Below the pieces are notes generated by a model, which searched no databases, was not told the DNA's origin, and saw nothing but the letters and a program-made list of their open reading frames with translations. Of a stretch of 30,407 nt of DNA, positions 1-6,317 are shown piece by piece (the first letter of the stretch is position 1; the number at the start of each line of letters is the position of its first letter). The stretch comes from a virus. The stretch lies in the IMG/VR virus record IMGVR_UViG_3300025828_000115, positions 1 to 30,407 of that record. One strand, written 5' to 3'. The position numbers and the translations under genes were made by a program.

Positions 1-33
1 ATAGTGAGTGTCTGTGATTAAGCCGATACGCAT
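1..33 (-). CDS. 47: gp47-like recombination nuclease subunit, N-terminal fragment only
   Basis: Only the first 11 codons are inside the window. An ATG at 33 opens the reading MRIGLITDTHY, which runs off the left edge. In T4, gp47 is the SbcD/Mre11-type metallophosphoesterase that works with ATPase gp46 in end resection and recombination-dependent replication. The D-x-H pair near the N-terminus (here D8 and H10) is the first metal-binding motif of that family, and GLITDTHY is typical of phage gp47. Gene 47 downstream of gene 55 is also expected in T4-like marine phages. The start lies 12 bases beyond the stop of the preceding small gene. No strong Shine-Dalgarno sequence is visible. The identification rests on 11 residues plus context. 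Confidence 0.72.
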   Translation of the reverse strand, partial: MRIGLITDTHY

Positions 34-45
34 AGTAAGTTTTAA

Positions 46-264
46 CTAGATTTCAAGTTTAGAATGGTGTGCTTTAAGTGTCAAATCTGGAGTGCTTTCT
101 TCTCTTGGTCGTTTTTTATTGATAACGATGAATTTATCATTCGCAAAAGTTCCTGCGATGTTGATTTCAATTTCTTGATCGTCACTCCAGATGGGTGTGC
201 CATCTTTCTTTCGCATGTCTAATGCTTTTTCTAGACGAGTAATAATATCTTCGGTAATTTTCAT
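46..264 (-). CDS. Small conserved-type hypothetical protein (72 aa)
   Basis: The 72-aa product begins MKITEDIITRLEKALDMR and contains a stretch DGTPIWSDDQEIEINIAGTF that reads like a beta-rich segment, followed by a basic, charged C-terminus. I do not recognise a family. The start codon overlaps the gp55 stop as ATGA, so it is very likely translated by coupling to gp55 and shares its promoter. It sits between the late sigma factor and gp47, where T4-like cyanophages often carry one short ORF of unknown function. No membrane segment, signal peptide or cysteine motif is seen. Confidence 0.7.
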   Translation of the reverse strand: MKITEDIITRLEKALDMRKKDGTPIWSDDQEIEINIAGTFANDKFIVINKKRPREESTPDLTLKAHHSKLEI

Positions 265-785
265 CGGTTTCTATATTGAATATTATCTTTAATAGTGTTG
301 TAGTCAGAACTGTGTCCCGAAAGCAAGCTGTCATCAACCATCATAACTTCATCAAATCCAGTCTTCTCAATAATTTTGGTTTTAATGTCAAGTTGCTTTT
401 TCTCTTTTTGGATTCTACGGAGAAAAGCATAATGAATGATCTGCGTAAAGTAAGCAAAAGGATTTTTGGATTTCTCAGGATCAAAATTATGAATATATTG
501 AACGCAATTTTCGATTCCATCTGAAATCATATCCTCACGAAACATATAATTTACAAAGTTTGGTTTATATGATAAGTGAGTTGCGATCTTTAAAAAACAA
601 TCTCCAAGATAATTTGGAATGGGAGGTTTACCATCCCATCTTCGTGCTCTTTCTTCCTTTGGTTGTTCTCGTAAATCTTTACCGTATATCTCTTTATATT
701 TCTTTTCGACTTTTGTACGGTAAACGATCATTGCCTCCAACAACTCTTTATTATTTACATAATGTTCTGATTTCTTTTTAGGCAT
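261..785 (-). CDS. 55: Late-transcription sigma factor gp55
   Basis: The 174-aa protein is close in length to T4 gp55 (about 185 aa), the minimal sigma-70-family factor that replaces the host sigma and recognises the TATAAATA element of late promoters, assisted by the sliding clamp. What is seen is a helical, basic protein with a region-2-like core, YKPNFVNYMFREDMISDGIENCVQ followed by NFDPEKSKNPFAYFTQIIHYAFLRRI (residues about 75-125); the aromatic and basic NPFAYFTQIIHYAFLRR segment matches the DNA-melting part of sigma region 2. No helix-turn-helix region 4 is present, as expected. The start at 785 follows a sigma70-like promoter at 818-846. It heads a unit with the 72-aa ORF and gp47, and candidate targets for it lie throughout the window. 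Confidence 0.9.
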   Translation of the reverse strand: MPKKKSEHYVNNKELLEAMIVYRTKVEKKYKEIYGKDLREQPKEERARRWDGKPPIPNYLGDCFLKIATHLSYKPNFVNYMFREDMISDGIENCVQYIHNFDPEKSKNPFAYFTQIIHYAFLRRIQKEKKQLDIKTKIIEKTGFDEVMMVDDSLLSGHSSDYNTIKDNIQYRNR

Positions 786-817
786 GACATCGATTACTAA
801 TTCTATAAGATATCTTT

Positions 818-846
818 ATTTTAGCACATCAACAAAGACTTGACAA
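818..846 (-). promoter_or_regulatory. sigma70-type promoter upstream of gp55
   Basis: Reading the minus strand, TTGTCA (841-846) is followed after exactly 17 bases by TAAAAT (818-823). Each hexamer differs from the bacterial consensus by one base. Initiation would fall near 811, giving a leader of about 25 bases before the gp55 ATG. It lies in the 110-base gap after the 141-aa gene (786-895), the longest non-coding gap in the window. This would let host holoenzyme make the phage late sigma factor before late transcription begins. The rest of the gap shows only a weak imperfect inverted repeat and no convincing terminator. Confidence 0.6.
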
Positions 847-895
847 GGTGCCAGATTAGCAGTAGACTACCTTTGTTAGGGTTGAAGGATGAGCT

Positions 896-1321
896 TTAGC
901 TTTCTTTAGTATCTTCTACTTCTAACTTAAATATATCTTCCAGTTTCTTACGGGCTTCTTTGACCGTAGAAATATATCCCATCTTTTCAGATGGCTTTAC
1001 TTTTCCATATTGACTGAATTCATCAATGTCTTCATCAGAAGAATCCGTAATATATTGAGTGTAGATATTGATTAACTTCTTATCTGTAGTTTCAGTCATA
1101 GTAATAATTTTATCTTGTCTAACAATAAAGAAATCATCATCAGATAATTCAACCCAAGGTTTCACCTTTATAAAAGATCCATGTTTGTTTTCTGACATTT
1201 TAACTACTACTGGATTTTGGAGAACAAGAATAGGATCACCATCATTCTCATCCACCATTACTAATGACAATACTTCTTCTCCAGATATCATTTTTATGAT
1301 TGCGTGAAATTCATCTCCCAT
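896..1321 (-). CDS. Conserved hypothetical protein, possible Sm-like/SH3-like beta barrel (141 aa)
   Basis: The 141-aa protein starts two bases after the uvsW stop, so it is probably co-transcribed with uvsW. The first 80 residues alternate short beta-strand-like stretches (FHAIIKMISGEEVLSLVMV, DPILVLQNPVVVKM, SFIKVKPWVEL, DFFIVRQDKIITMTE). That order resembles a small five-strand barrel of the Sm/LSm or SH3 type. The C-terminal 55 residues look helical and acidic (EARKKLEDIFKLEVED). Proteins of this type between uvsW and gene 55 are common in T4-like cyanophages and remain uncharacterised. The barrel assignment is inference from the strand pattern, not a recognised domain hit. No catalytic motif is seen. 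Confidence 0.75.
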   Translation of the reverse strand: MGDEFHAIIKMISGEEVLSLVMVDENDGDPILVLQNPVVVKMSENKHGSFIKVKPWVELSDDDFFIVRQDKIITMTETTDKKLINIYTQYITDSSDEDIDEFSQYGKVKPSEKMGYISTVKEARKKLEDIFKLEVEDTKES

Positions 1322-1322
1322 A

Positions 1323-2786
1323 TTAATTTTTAAGCGGTATGTTTACAATATCATAATTAAAATTTTCTTCGTTATAAATTTTAATTCTTTCGATTAGATG
1401 ATTTAAAGTATAATTTTTCCTGGACTTGTAGGAAATGTCGTCAGCAATATCATAGAGTGTTGCTTTTGTTTTGTTATTTCCTTTTCTGAGAACTCTACCA
1501 ATTGATTGGAGATTCCTAATCCTCGACTTGGAAGGAGAAGCAAAAATAACATTGTGTAAGTTTTTAATGTTAATGCCAGTAGAGAATGTTCCATAAGATG
1601 CAACAATAATCGCATCATTCTCTTTCTCTGTAATCTCTCTTACTTTTTCTCTGTCTTCTGTTGCCACTCCACCATGAACAAAAAAGACATGTCGATCATC
1701 AATCTTATTGCTATTTATCATTTCATATAAAGGTTGACCATGACCTTCTACTCTGGAGAATAGAATAAGAGTATTACCTTTAAGATCGAGAGCAAGATTT
1801 CGAATAAATTTATTTCTTCGTTCATGATTTATGATATACTGAACTTCTTCTTCAAAATTTTCAAATCTATGTGCTGGGTGCTTCAGTAGAAGCACATTAA
1901 TGTCCAATTGAGCAACATGCCCTTTCTTCATCAACTCATCAGTTTTAATAATCTTATATGATGGTCCAAATAGACCTTCTAAGACCCACTTATGAGTTTG
2001 TGTTCCATCAAGCGTTCCGGTAAAACCAAAACGATACTTGCAATCTGCAAGCTTTGACATTATAGATATAAGAGATTTTGATTTAAACTGGTGTGCTTCA
2101 TCTCCAACAACCACATTGAATCTTGAAAAATACTTGCGAGGGAGTTTGTAGATGGACTGCCAGGTGGTGATAATCACCTGAGAATCAGTCTCTCTTTCAC
2201 GTCCCGCATAAATCTTGTGGCAAAATGAACCTACATCCCAACCATAGTCTGCAAAGTCTTTATACATTTGCTCTACAAGCGAAGTCGTTGGAACAACTAT
2301 CAGAATATTTTGTTGCTTCTCAACGTAATATCTCACAAGAGAGTATATCATCAGAGACTTTCCAGAAGCAGTTGGGGATATCAGCAGTCTTCTATTATGT
2401 CTTAGAGCGTCGTAGACCCCTTCTATTTGGTAGTCTCTAGGGGAATACCTACAGATAGCATTTATATAGTCTTTAACGCCTTCCTTAGAGATCATATTGT
2501 TCGTCTCAAAAGGAAGTCCATAAAATTTATTGTCTACAAACTCATAAGTATAATCATGAGTTTCACAAAATCTTACGACTTTATCCAATAAACCAACATA
2601 TATCTCACTAGTTTCGGTATTGAATAAACGAATTTTTCCATCCCAGTGTCGATTACGAAACTGAGGCATAAACTTTGCACCAGGAACCTCAAACGTGAAC
2701 TGATCTGCAAGTTCGTAATAAACGTGAGGATCTGCCTTTATTGTTAAATATACTTCGTTCTTCTTTTGAATAATCAAATGAGACAT
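1323..2786 (-). CDS. uvsW: UvsW-type DNA/RNA helicase
   Basis: The 487-aa protein matches T4 UvsW (about 500 aa), an SF2 helicase that unwinds R-loops and branched recombination intermediates and shifts replication from origin- to recombination-dependent mode. Residues 1-100 form the small N-terminal domain (FMPQFRNRHWDGKIRLFN is characteristic). Walker A SPTASGKS is at 137-144, the DEAH box at 229-232, and motif III FTGTLD at about 255-260. The C-terminal RecA-like domain carries ILFSRVEGHG, ASYGTFSTGINI and motif VI QSIGRVLRKGNNK. The preceding gap holds an AATAAATA element at 2810-2817, which suggests late expression as for T4 uvsW. All core motifs are intact. Confidence 0.95.
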   Translation of the reverse strand: MSHLIIQKKNEVYLTIKADPHVYYELADQFTFEVPGAKFMPQFRNRHWDGKIRLFNTETSEIYVGLLDKVVRFCETHDYTYEFVDNKFYGLPFETNNMISKEGVKDYINAICRYSPRDYQIEGVYDALRHNRRLLISPTASGKSLMIYSLVRYYVEKQQNILIVVPTTSLVEQMYKDFADYGWDVGSFCHKIYAGRERETDSQVIITTWQSIYKLPRKYFSRFNVVVGDEAHQFKSKSLISIMSKLADCKYRFGFTGTLDGTQTHKWVLEGLFGPSYKIIKTDELMKKGHVAQLDINVLLLKHPAHRFENFEEEVQYIINHERRNKFIRNLALDLKGNTLILFSRVEGHGQPLYEMINSNKIDDRHVFFVHGGVATEDREKVREITEKENDAIIVASYGTFSTGINIKNLHNVIFASPSKSRIRNLQSIGRVLRKGNNKTKATLYDIADDISYKSRKNYTLNHLIERIKIYNEENFNYDIVNIPLKN

Positions 2787-2809
2787 ATACTCATAATATT
2801 AATTATAAG

Positions 2810-2817
2810 TATTTATT
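2810..2817 (-). promoter_or_regulatory. Putative late promoter (AATAAATA) before uvsW
   Basis: The minus strand reads AATAAATA, one base from the T4 late consensus TATAAATA, 24 bases upstream of the uvsW ATG in the short AT-rich gap after the 739-aa gene. T4 uvsW is known to be expressed late. The surroundings are very AT-rich, so a chance match is possible. Confidence 0.45.
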
Positions 2818-2821
2818 GGGG

Positions 2822-5041
2822 TTAGTTTGGATAACCTTGCTGTTCTCCGGCAGCGTCCATTCTCTGTCTAGTGTCTGCTCTTTCTGCTTCCGTTCTTTCT
2901 CTTTTTCTTTTCTTTGGTTTAATCTGAACTTCTTGTGGTTGTTGGGGTTGAACTTCTTGTGGTTGTTGGGGTTGAACTTCTTGAGGTTGTTGTGCTTGTT
3001 GTGGTTGTTGTGCTTGTTGTGCTTGTTGAGGTTGTTGAGTTCTTGCAGATTTTTTAATTTGTTGCAAACGCTGCAAACTTCGCTGATGTTTTGATGATGC
3101 AGTATCATAATTACTTTGAGCTGTTGCCAAAGTATTCTGTGCTTGTTGTCTTATTTGATTGTTTGCTTGTGCAATAGGAGAAGTGGGATCCGTTGCAATA
3201 TGAACCTCTACATTTTTTCTATGCTGCCTTAATATTGGTTCTCCAGTTTCTGGATTTATGGGAATAGATGCATTTTGCGCATTTACACTTGCTACTTCTA
3301 GATCTCTTTCAGTATCAAAGAATGCTTGTTGTGTTTGTTGCGCCTTTCGTGCAGCATATCTTGCCCGTCTTTCTGCTGCCTGCCTCTCTATCCTTTCTTG
3401 TTTTACTGCCTCTCTTTCTGCTGCTAACCTTTCATCTCTTTCCCTACCAACTCCTTTTGATCTCAATTCGGCAGTTCTTGCTTGTCTATTAAACGTATCC
3501 AAGGTCATTGGTCCTTGTTGTGGTTGTGCTTGATTATCTGGTTTATCTGCATCAGGTTTTGCTGGCCCAACTCTTCCTGCTAAAGCACCAGATCTTTGTA
3601 TCCTTTGTGGTTCTTCTCCTCTACGTCTCATTTCAGATGCACGGTATCCATCCTCTGTTTTGCTACTTTTACCCTTTCCAGATCTAGGAGTAAGAGGTTG
3701 GTCCAGATCTGCCCTTTGAGATACTGGTTCAGATTTTGCTCTACTAACAACTTCACCCGTCTTAGGATCTACATAAGTTCCCCTAACAACTTCAGTTGCC
3801 TGCCCAGATGGGGAAGACTTAAGGAAATCTGAGAGAGATTTCATAGTTGGATACTTTGAAAGAATACCTTCAATTCGTTCTCTTTGTCCCTTTTTTAAAT
3901 CACTTACATCAATTCTTTTTGTCAATAGTTTATAAGCTTTTTCATATTCTTTTCTTTTTGGATCATCTCTATCCATACCCATATAATCTATCTTAAGTTG
4001 TTTTGGATTATTTTTATATTTTTTACTATCGGCAATTTTTTTAATTGCTCCAAGTTCACCTACTTCCAAATCTGACTTATCAATTTTATCATTTGGACTT
4101 CCTTTACCCCTCAAAAGTCTCATTGCAGTTAATGCATCTTTAAATTCTTGACTTTCTGGATCTAACTGAGCAGAAACTTCTTTCCCGAATTTTTGTTCAC
4201 CACCAGCAGCTTCTTTATCAACTAATCTATCAAATCCGGGATAATTTTTAACAAGAGCATCAACTGCAGATTGAGCAATTGATAATCTTTTCTCACTCTT
4301 TTCTTTATTTTCTGTTGGACTAATTTTTAAATTCTGTGCTCTAACATATTTTGATATATTAGATTCTAAGTCTGCCTCAAATTTTTTAATTTCTTCCTTT
4401 GAGGCACCATCTTTTTTCAGTTTTTGAATATATTTTTTAGCAGCAGCTTTGAATAATCCTCTAACTTCTTCTGGTTCGGCAGATAGAGTTTGTGATCCTT
4501 CTCCCTGCTTTAAACTAATTCCTTGTCCAAATTTTTTATCTTTTGTGTCTGCGATAGAAATATCTCTTTTTGATGTATCTGCTTCTTTTCCAACTACATC
4601 TTTCCACATTCTTGTAGTGGGTGGAGTTGCTCCACCTTCAACTTTAGCATAAGCAGTTGATCTATTAGCAGCAGATTTTCCTCTTCTTCCTTTTGTATAT
4701 GCTACAACACTATCTGGTGCCAATTTCAATTCGTCATAGTATGTTGATTGACTTTGACTTGCATTAGTATCTTTTCCCTTTTCAAATCCCCGTTTTGCCT
4801 TTGCAAAACTTAATGGATGTTTAGGATCTTGTCTAGCAGCATCAATTTCTTTCTCCATTGCTTGTCTAGCATCATCATATTTTCCAGCATTAATAAGATC
4901 TCTTATTTCTCTGCCGTATTTTCTATGAGTAATAAAGTGATTCCATACTTTTCTGAATGCATGTTCATCACTATATTTTCCCTCAAATAAAAGGAAACCA
5001 TATCTATAACATTCAAATATAAAATCTCCGAAAGACTTCAT
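2822..5041 (-). CDS. Large basic Q/P-rich protein with T4-like capsid-targeting leader; candidate internal (packaged) protein
   Basis: I do not recognise this 739-aa protein as a known enzyme. It begins MKSFGDFIFE, closely resembling the T4 capsid-targeting leader of internal proteins (IPIII starts MKTYQEFIAE), including the L/I-x-E signal cut by the gp21 prohead protease; a second such site, LFE, ends at residue 20. The body is highly charged, mostly helical and rich in K, R, E, S and Q, with no transmembrane segment. Roughly residues 500-600 look like a long Arg/Ala/Glu coiled coil (RERDERLAAEREAVKQERI). The C-terminus has Gln/Pro repeats followed by a basic stretch, KPKKRKRERTEAERADTR. A late-type promoter element lies just upstream (5069-5076). 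By inference it is a late, capsid-packaged, DNA-associated protein; a scaffold or tail role is not excluded. Confidence 0.75.
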   Translation of the reverse strand: MKSFGDFIFECYRYGFLLFEGKYSDEHAFRKVWNHFITHRKYGREIRDLINAGKYDDARQAMEKEIDAARQDPKHPLSFAKAKRGFEKGKDTNASQSQSTYYDELKLAPDSVVAYTKGRRGKSAANRSTAYAKVEGGATPPTTRMWKDVVGKEADTSKRDISIADTKDKKFGQGISLKQGEGSQTLSAEPEEVRGLFKAAAKKYIQKLKKDGASKEEIKKFEADLESNISKYVRAQNLKISPTENKEKSEKRLSIAQSAVDALVKNYPGFDRLVDKEAAGGEQKFGKEVSAQLDPESQEFKDALTAMRLLRGKGSPNDKIDKSDLEVGELGAIKKIADSKKYKNNPKQLKIDYMGMDRDDPKRKEYEKAYKLLTKRIDVSDLKKGQRERIEGILSKYPTMKSLSDFLKSSPSGQATEVVRGTYVDPKTGEVVSRAKSEPVSQRADLDQPLTPRSGKGKSSKTEDGYRASEMRRRGEEPQRIQRSGALAGRVGPAKPDADKPDNQAQPQQGPMTLDTFNRQARTAELRSKGVGRERDERLAAEREAVKQERIERQAAERRARYAARKAQQTQQAFFDTERDLEVASVNAQNASIPINPETGEPILRQHRKNVEVHIATDPTSPIAQANNQIRQQAQNTLATAQSNYDTASSKHQRSLQRLQQIKKSARTQQPQQAQQAQQPQQAQQPQEVQPQQPQEVQPQQPQEVQIKPKKRKRERTEAERADTRQRMDAAGEQQGYPN
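2926..3039 (-). repeat. Low-complexity Gln/Pro-coding repeats in the 739-aa gene
   Basis: Two identical 24-base units (2926-2949 and 2950-2973) encode EVQPQQPQ, followed by a diverged third unit and shorter CAA/CCA-rich units to about 3039, giving runs of QQAQQ and QQPQ. The direct tandem arrangement makes copy number prone to replication slippage. The reading frame stays open through the array. Confidence 0.85.
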
Positions 5042-5068
5042 CTCTATCTTACTTCTATCATTATTAGG

Positions 5069-5076
5069 TATTTATT
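5069..5076 (-). promoter_or_regulatory. Putative late promoter (AATAAATA) before the 739-aa gene
   Basis: The minus strand reads AATAAATA, one mismatch from TATAAATA, 27 bases upstream of the MKSF start and overlapping the stop of the 64-aa gene. Its spacing to the ATG is like that of the perfect copies before gp22 and gp67. Confidence 0.5.
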
Positions 5077-5269
5077 ATTCACCACAATTAAACTTGAAAT
5101 CTAAAACTGCTTTATACAGTTCAGTTTTAAGATAATGTAAGTGTTCTTGCTCAAATGGATGCCTGGAAGGATATCCCTCCCAGGTTTCTATTCTTTTACA
5201 TACACAATGGTATAAAAGATGAATATCTTCTATACCAAAATCCATTATAAACTTGGATTCTTCATCCAT
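5075..5269 (-). CDS. Small conserved-type hypothetical protein between uvsY and the 739-aa gene (64 aa)
   Basis: The 64-aa product begins MDEESKFIMDFGIEDIHLLYHCVCKRIETWEG and ends in a helical stretch, YLKTELYKAVLDFKF. Its start overlaps the uvsY stop as TAATG, so it is probably translationally coupled to uvsY. Short ORFs with this FGIEDIHLLYHCVCKRIETWEG pattern accompany uvsY in T4-like cyanophages and have no known function. The residues HCVC and the several histidines could bind a metal, but the spacing does not match a standard zinc finger. A helper role in recombination is suggested only by position. Confidence 0.8.
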   Translation of the reverse strand: MDEESKFIMDFGIEDIHLLYHCVCKRIETWEGYPSRHPFEQEHLHYLKTELYKAVLDFKFNCGE

Positions 5270-5700
5270 TAGTTAAACCCTGCTTGAAATCTGTGCCACT
5301 CGATTGCATTTTTAATTTGAAAAGTTCTATTAGAGATAGTCTTAATAATCTCTTCAAGAAACTTTAACATGGTATCGTAATATTTAATTTTTAAATCTAC
5401 TGCTGTTAATCTTTCATCAGCATCAAGATAGCGTTGAAGTACATCTTTTTCTCTTATCTTGTAGGGAAATGGATTTTCTTCATACACTTCAGCAGGTGCT
5501 TTACCTGCATAATAATTATATCTTTCTAACCTCACACGATTAAAAGACTCTCTTGCCTTTTCTCTTAAAAGAGTAATCGTATTGTATATGGTATAGTATT
5601 TAGAGTGAAGTTGAGGTATTTTAAGTGATTCATCATGTAAGTTATCTGGATCTATGAAAGAATCTCTCTCCCACATCTCCTGAATTTGTTCAAGATTCAT
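5269..5700 (-). CDS. uvsY: UvsY recombination mediator
   Basis: The 143-aa protein is like T4 UvsY (137 aa), the mediator that loads the RecA-like recombinase UvsX onto ssDNA coated with gp32. Matching features are the N-terminal LEQIQEMWERDSFID (T4: LEDLQEELKKDVFID), the central basic helix RVRLERYNYYAGKAP (T4: KARLDYYSGRG), the YLDADERLTAVDLKIKYYDTMLKFLE segment, and the C-terminal IKNAIEWHRFQAG (T4: IKHIQDMRAFEAG). The T4 sequences are quoted from memory. The start at 5700 overlaps the preceding stop as ATGA. It is co-transcribed behind the tail-tube-fold gene, a placement seen in marine T4-like phages but different from T4. Confidence 0.92.
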   Translation of the reverse strand: MNLEQIQEMWERDSFIDPDNLHDESLKIPQLHSKYYTIYNTITLLREKARESFNRVRLERYNYYAGKAPAEVYEENPFPYKIREKDVLQRYLDADERLTAVDLKIKYYDTMLKFLEEIIKTISNRTFQIKNAIEWHRFQAGFN

Positions 5701-6245
5701 AAGGGTGTTCTGTTGTCAGATGCTAGTATATTATATACAGTATACTTGAAAGTAACCTCTGCTGTAAAGTAATTAATATCAGTATCTGTTGCTGCAAAGT
5801 CTAAAGAAGTTAATGATGTTGGATATAGATCTTTAAATTTAATGATTGCAACAGTATTATAATTGCTATTCAAAATATGAAGACTTGCATCACTAAATGA
5901 TTCATTTGGATCTTTTATCCCATCAGAATTAGTAATAAAATCGGCATAATCTTGCGTGGATTCTGGAAAACCCAAACCAGTAATCCAATTATGAATGGTC
6001 GAATAATTTACAAGATTTTCATCAACTAAAAATTTTAAAGATAAGTCGCCATACTGAACAATTCCTCCAGGAATATCAATATTTTTTAAGTATGATGCCT
6101 GATTTAAAGTCGTTAAGGTAATTTCAGGAATTCGGGCAGAATTGCAAAAAAATGATACTTTAGGATATTTGGCAAGATTAAACTTAAATCCTATTGGAGA
6201 CAAAAAATTTCTATTACTTATCTGCTTATCAAAAGCGGTTGCCAT
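5697..6245 (-). CDS. 3: Tail-tube-fold protein, probably tail completion protein gp3
   Basis: The 182-aa protein has the pattern of phage tail-tube-type folds: an N-terminal KFNLAKYPKVSFFCNSARIPEI segment, a central DLSLKFLVDENLVNYSTIHNWI, then FKDLYPTSLTSLDF and a closing strand AEVTFKYTVYNI. The order (lipidic strand, D-L-x-L-K-F, helix with W, F-P-T-S-L, Y-x-x-A-x-V-x-F) also occurs in gp19. Directly after gp23 and before uvsY, T4-like cyanophages carry the gene usually annotated gp3, which caps the tube at the neck end. It begins right after a strong terminator, so it needs its own promoter; a CTAAATA element lies at 6258-6264. A tail tube initiator (gp54-like) is an alternative. Confidence 0.65.
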   Translation of the reverse strand: MATAFDKQISNRNFLSPIGFKFNLAKYPKVSFFCNSARIPEITLTTLNQASYLKNIDIPGGIVQYGDLSLKFLVDENLVNYSTIHNWITGLGFPESTQDYADFITNSDGIKDPNESFSDASLHILNSNYNTVAIIKFKDLYPTSLTSLDFAATDTDINYFTAEVTFKYTVYNILASDNRTPL

Positions 6246-6257
6246 GGCTTTTATTTG

Positions 6258-6264
6258 TATTTAG
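6258..6264 (-). promoter_or_regulatory. Possible late-type promoter (CTAAATA) between the gp23 terminator and the gp3-like gene
   Basis: The minus strand reads TCTAAATA just downstream of the terminator and 13 bases before the gp3-like ATG. The T4 late element is TATAAATA. A promoter is expected here because the terminator closes the capsid unit, but the distance to the ATG is short and CTAAATA also occurs inside genes. Confidence 0.3.
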
Positions 6265-6266
6265 AT

Positions 6267-6293
6267 AAAAAAAGAGGGTCCAAAGGACCCTCT
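6267..6293 (-). terminator. Strong intrinsic terminator after gp23
   Basis: On the minus strand a perfect 9-bp stem, AGAGGGTCC paired with GGACCCTCT around a TTT loop (6273-6293), is followed at once by a run of seven U (6267-6273). It begins 24 bases after the gp23 stop. It is the clearest rho-independent terminator in the window and would end the gp22-gp23 transcript. Confidence 0.93.
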
Positions 6294-6317
6294 GTAAGAA
6301 ACTCTATGTAAAAGACA

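Noticed and set aside
843-880. Imperfect inverted repeat (ACAAGGT / ACCTTTGT) before gp55
   Set aside because: The stem is weak with a loop of about 20 bases and no U run. It overlaps the better-supported promoter and is not a convincing terminator.
2803-3108. Open frames opposite or offset within the Q/P repeats
   Set aside because: The repeats keep several frames open at once. The products are simple N/K/H or L/W runs, and the main 739-aa frame explains the region.
2822-5041. ADP-ribosyltransferase identity for the 739-aa protein, by analogy with T4 Alt
   Set aside because: I could not find the R / S-T-S / E-x-E motif set. The resemblance is limited to size, the leader and likely packaging.
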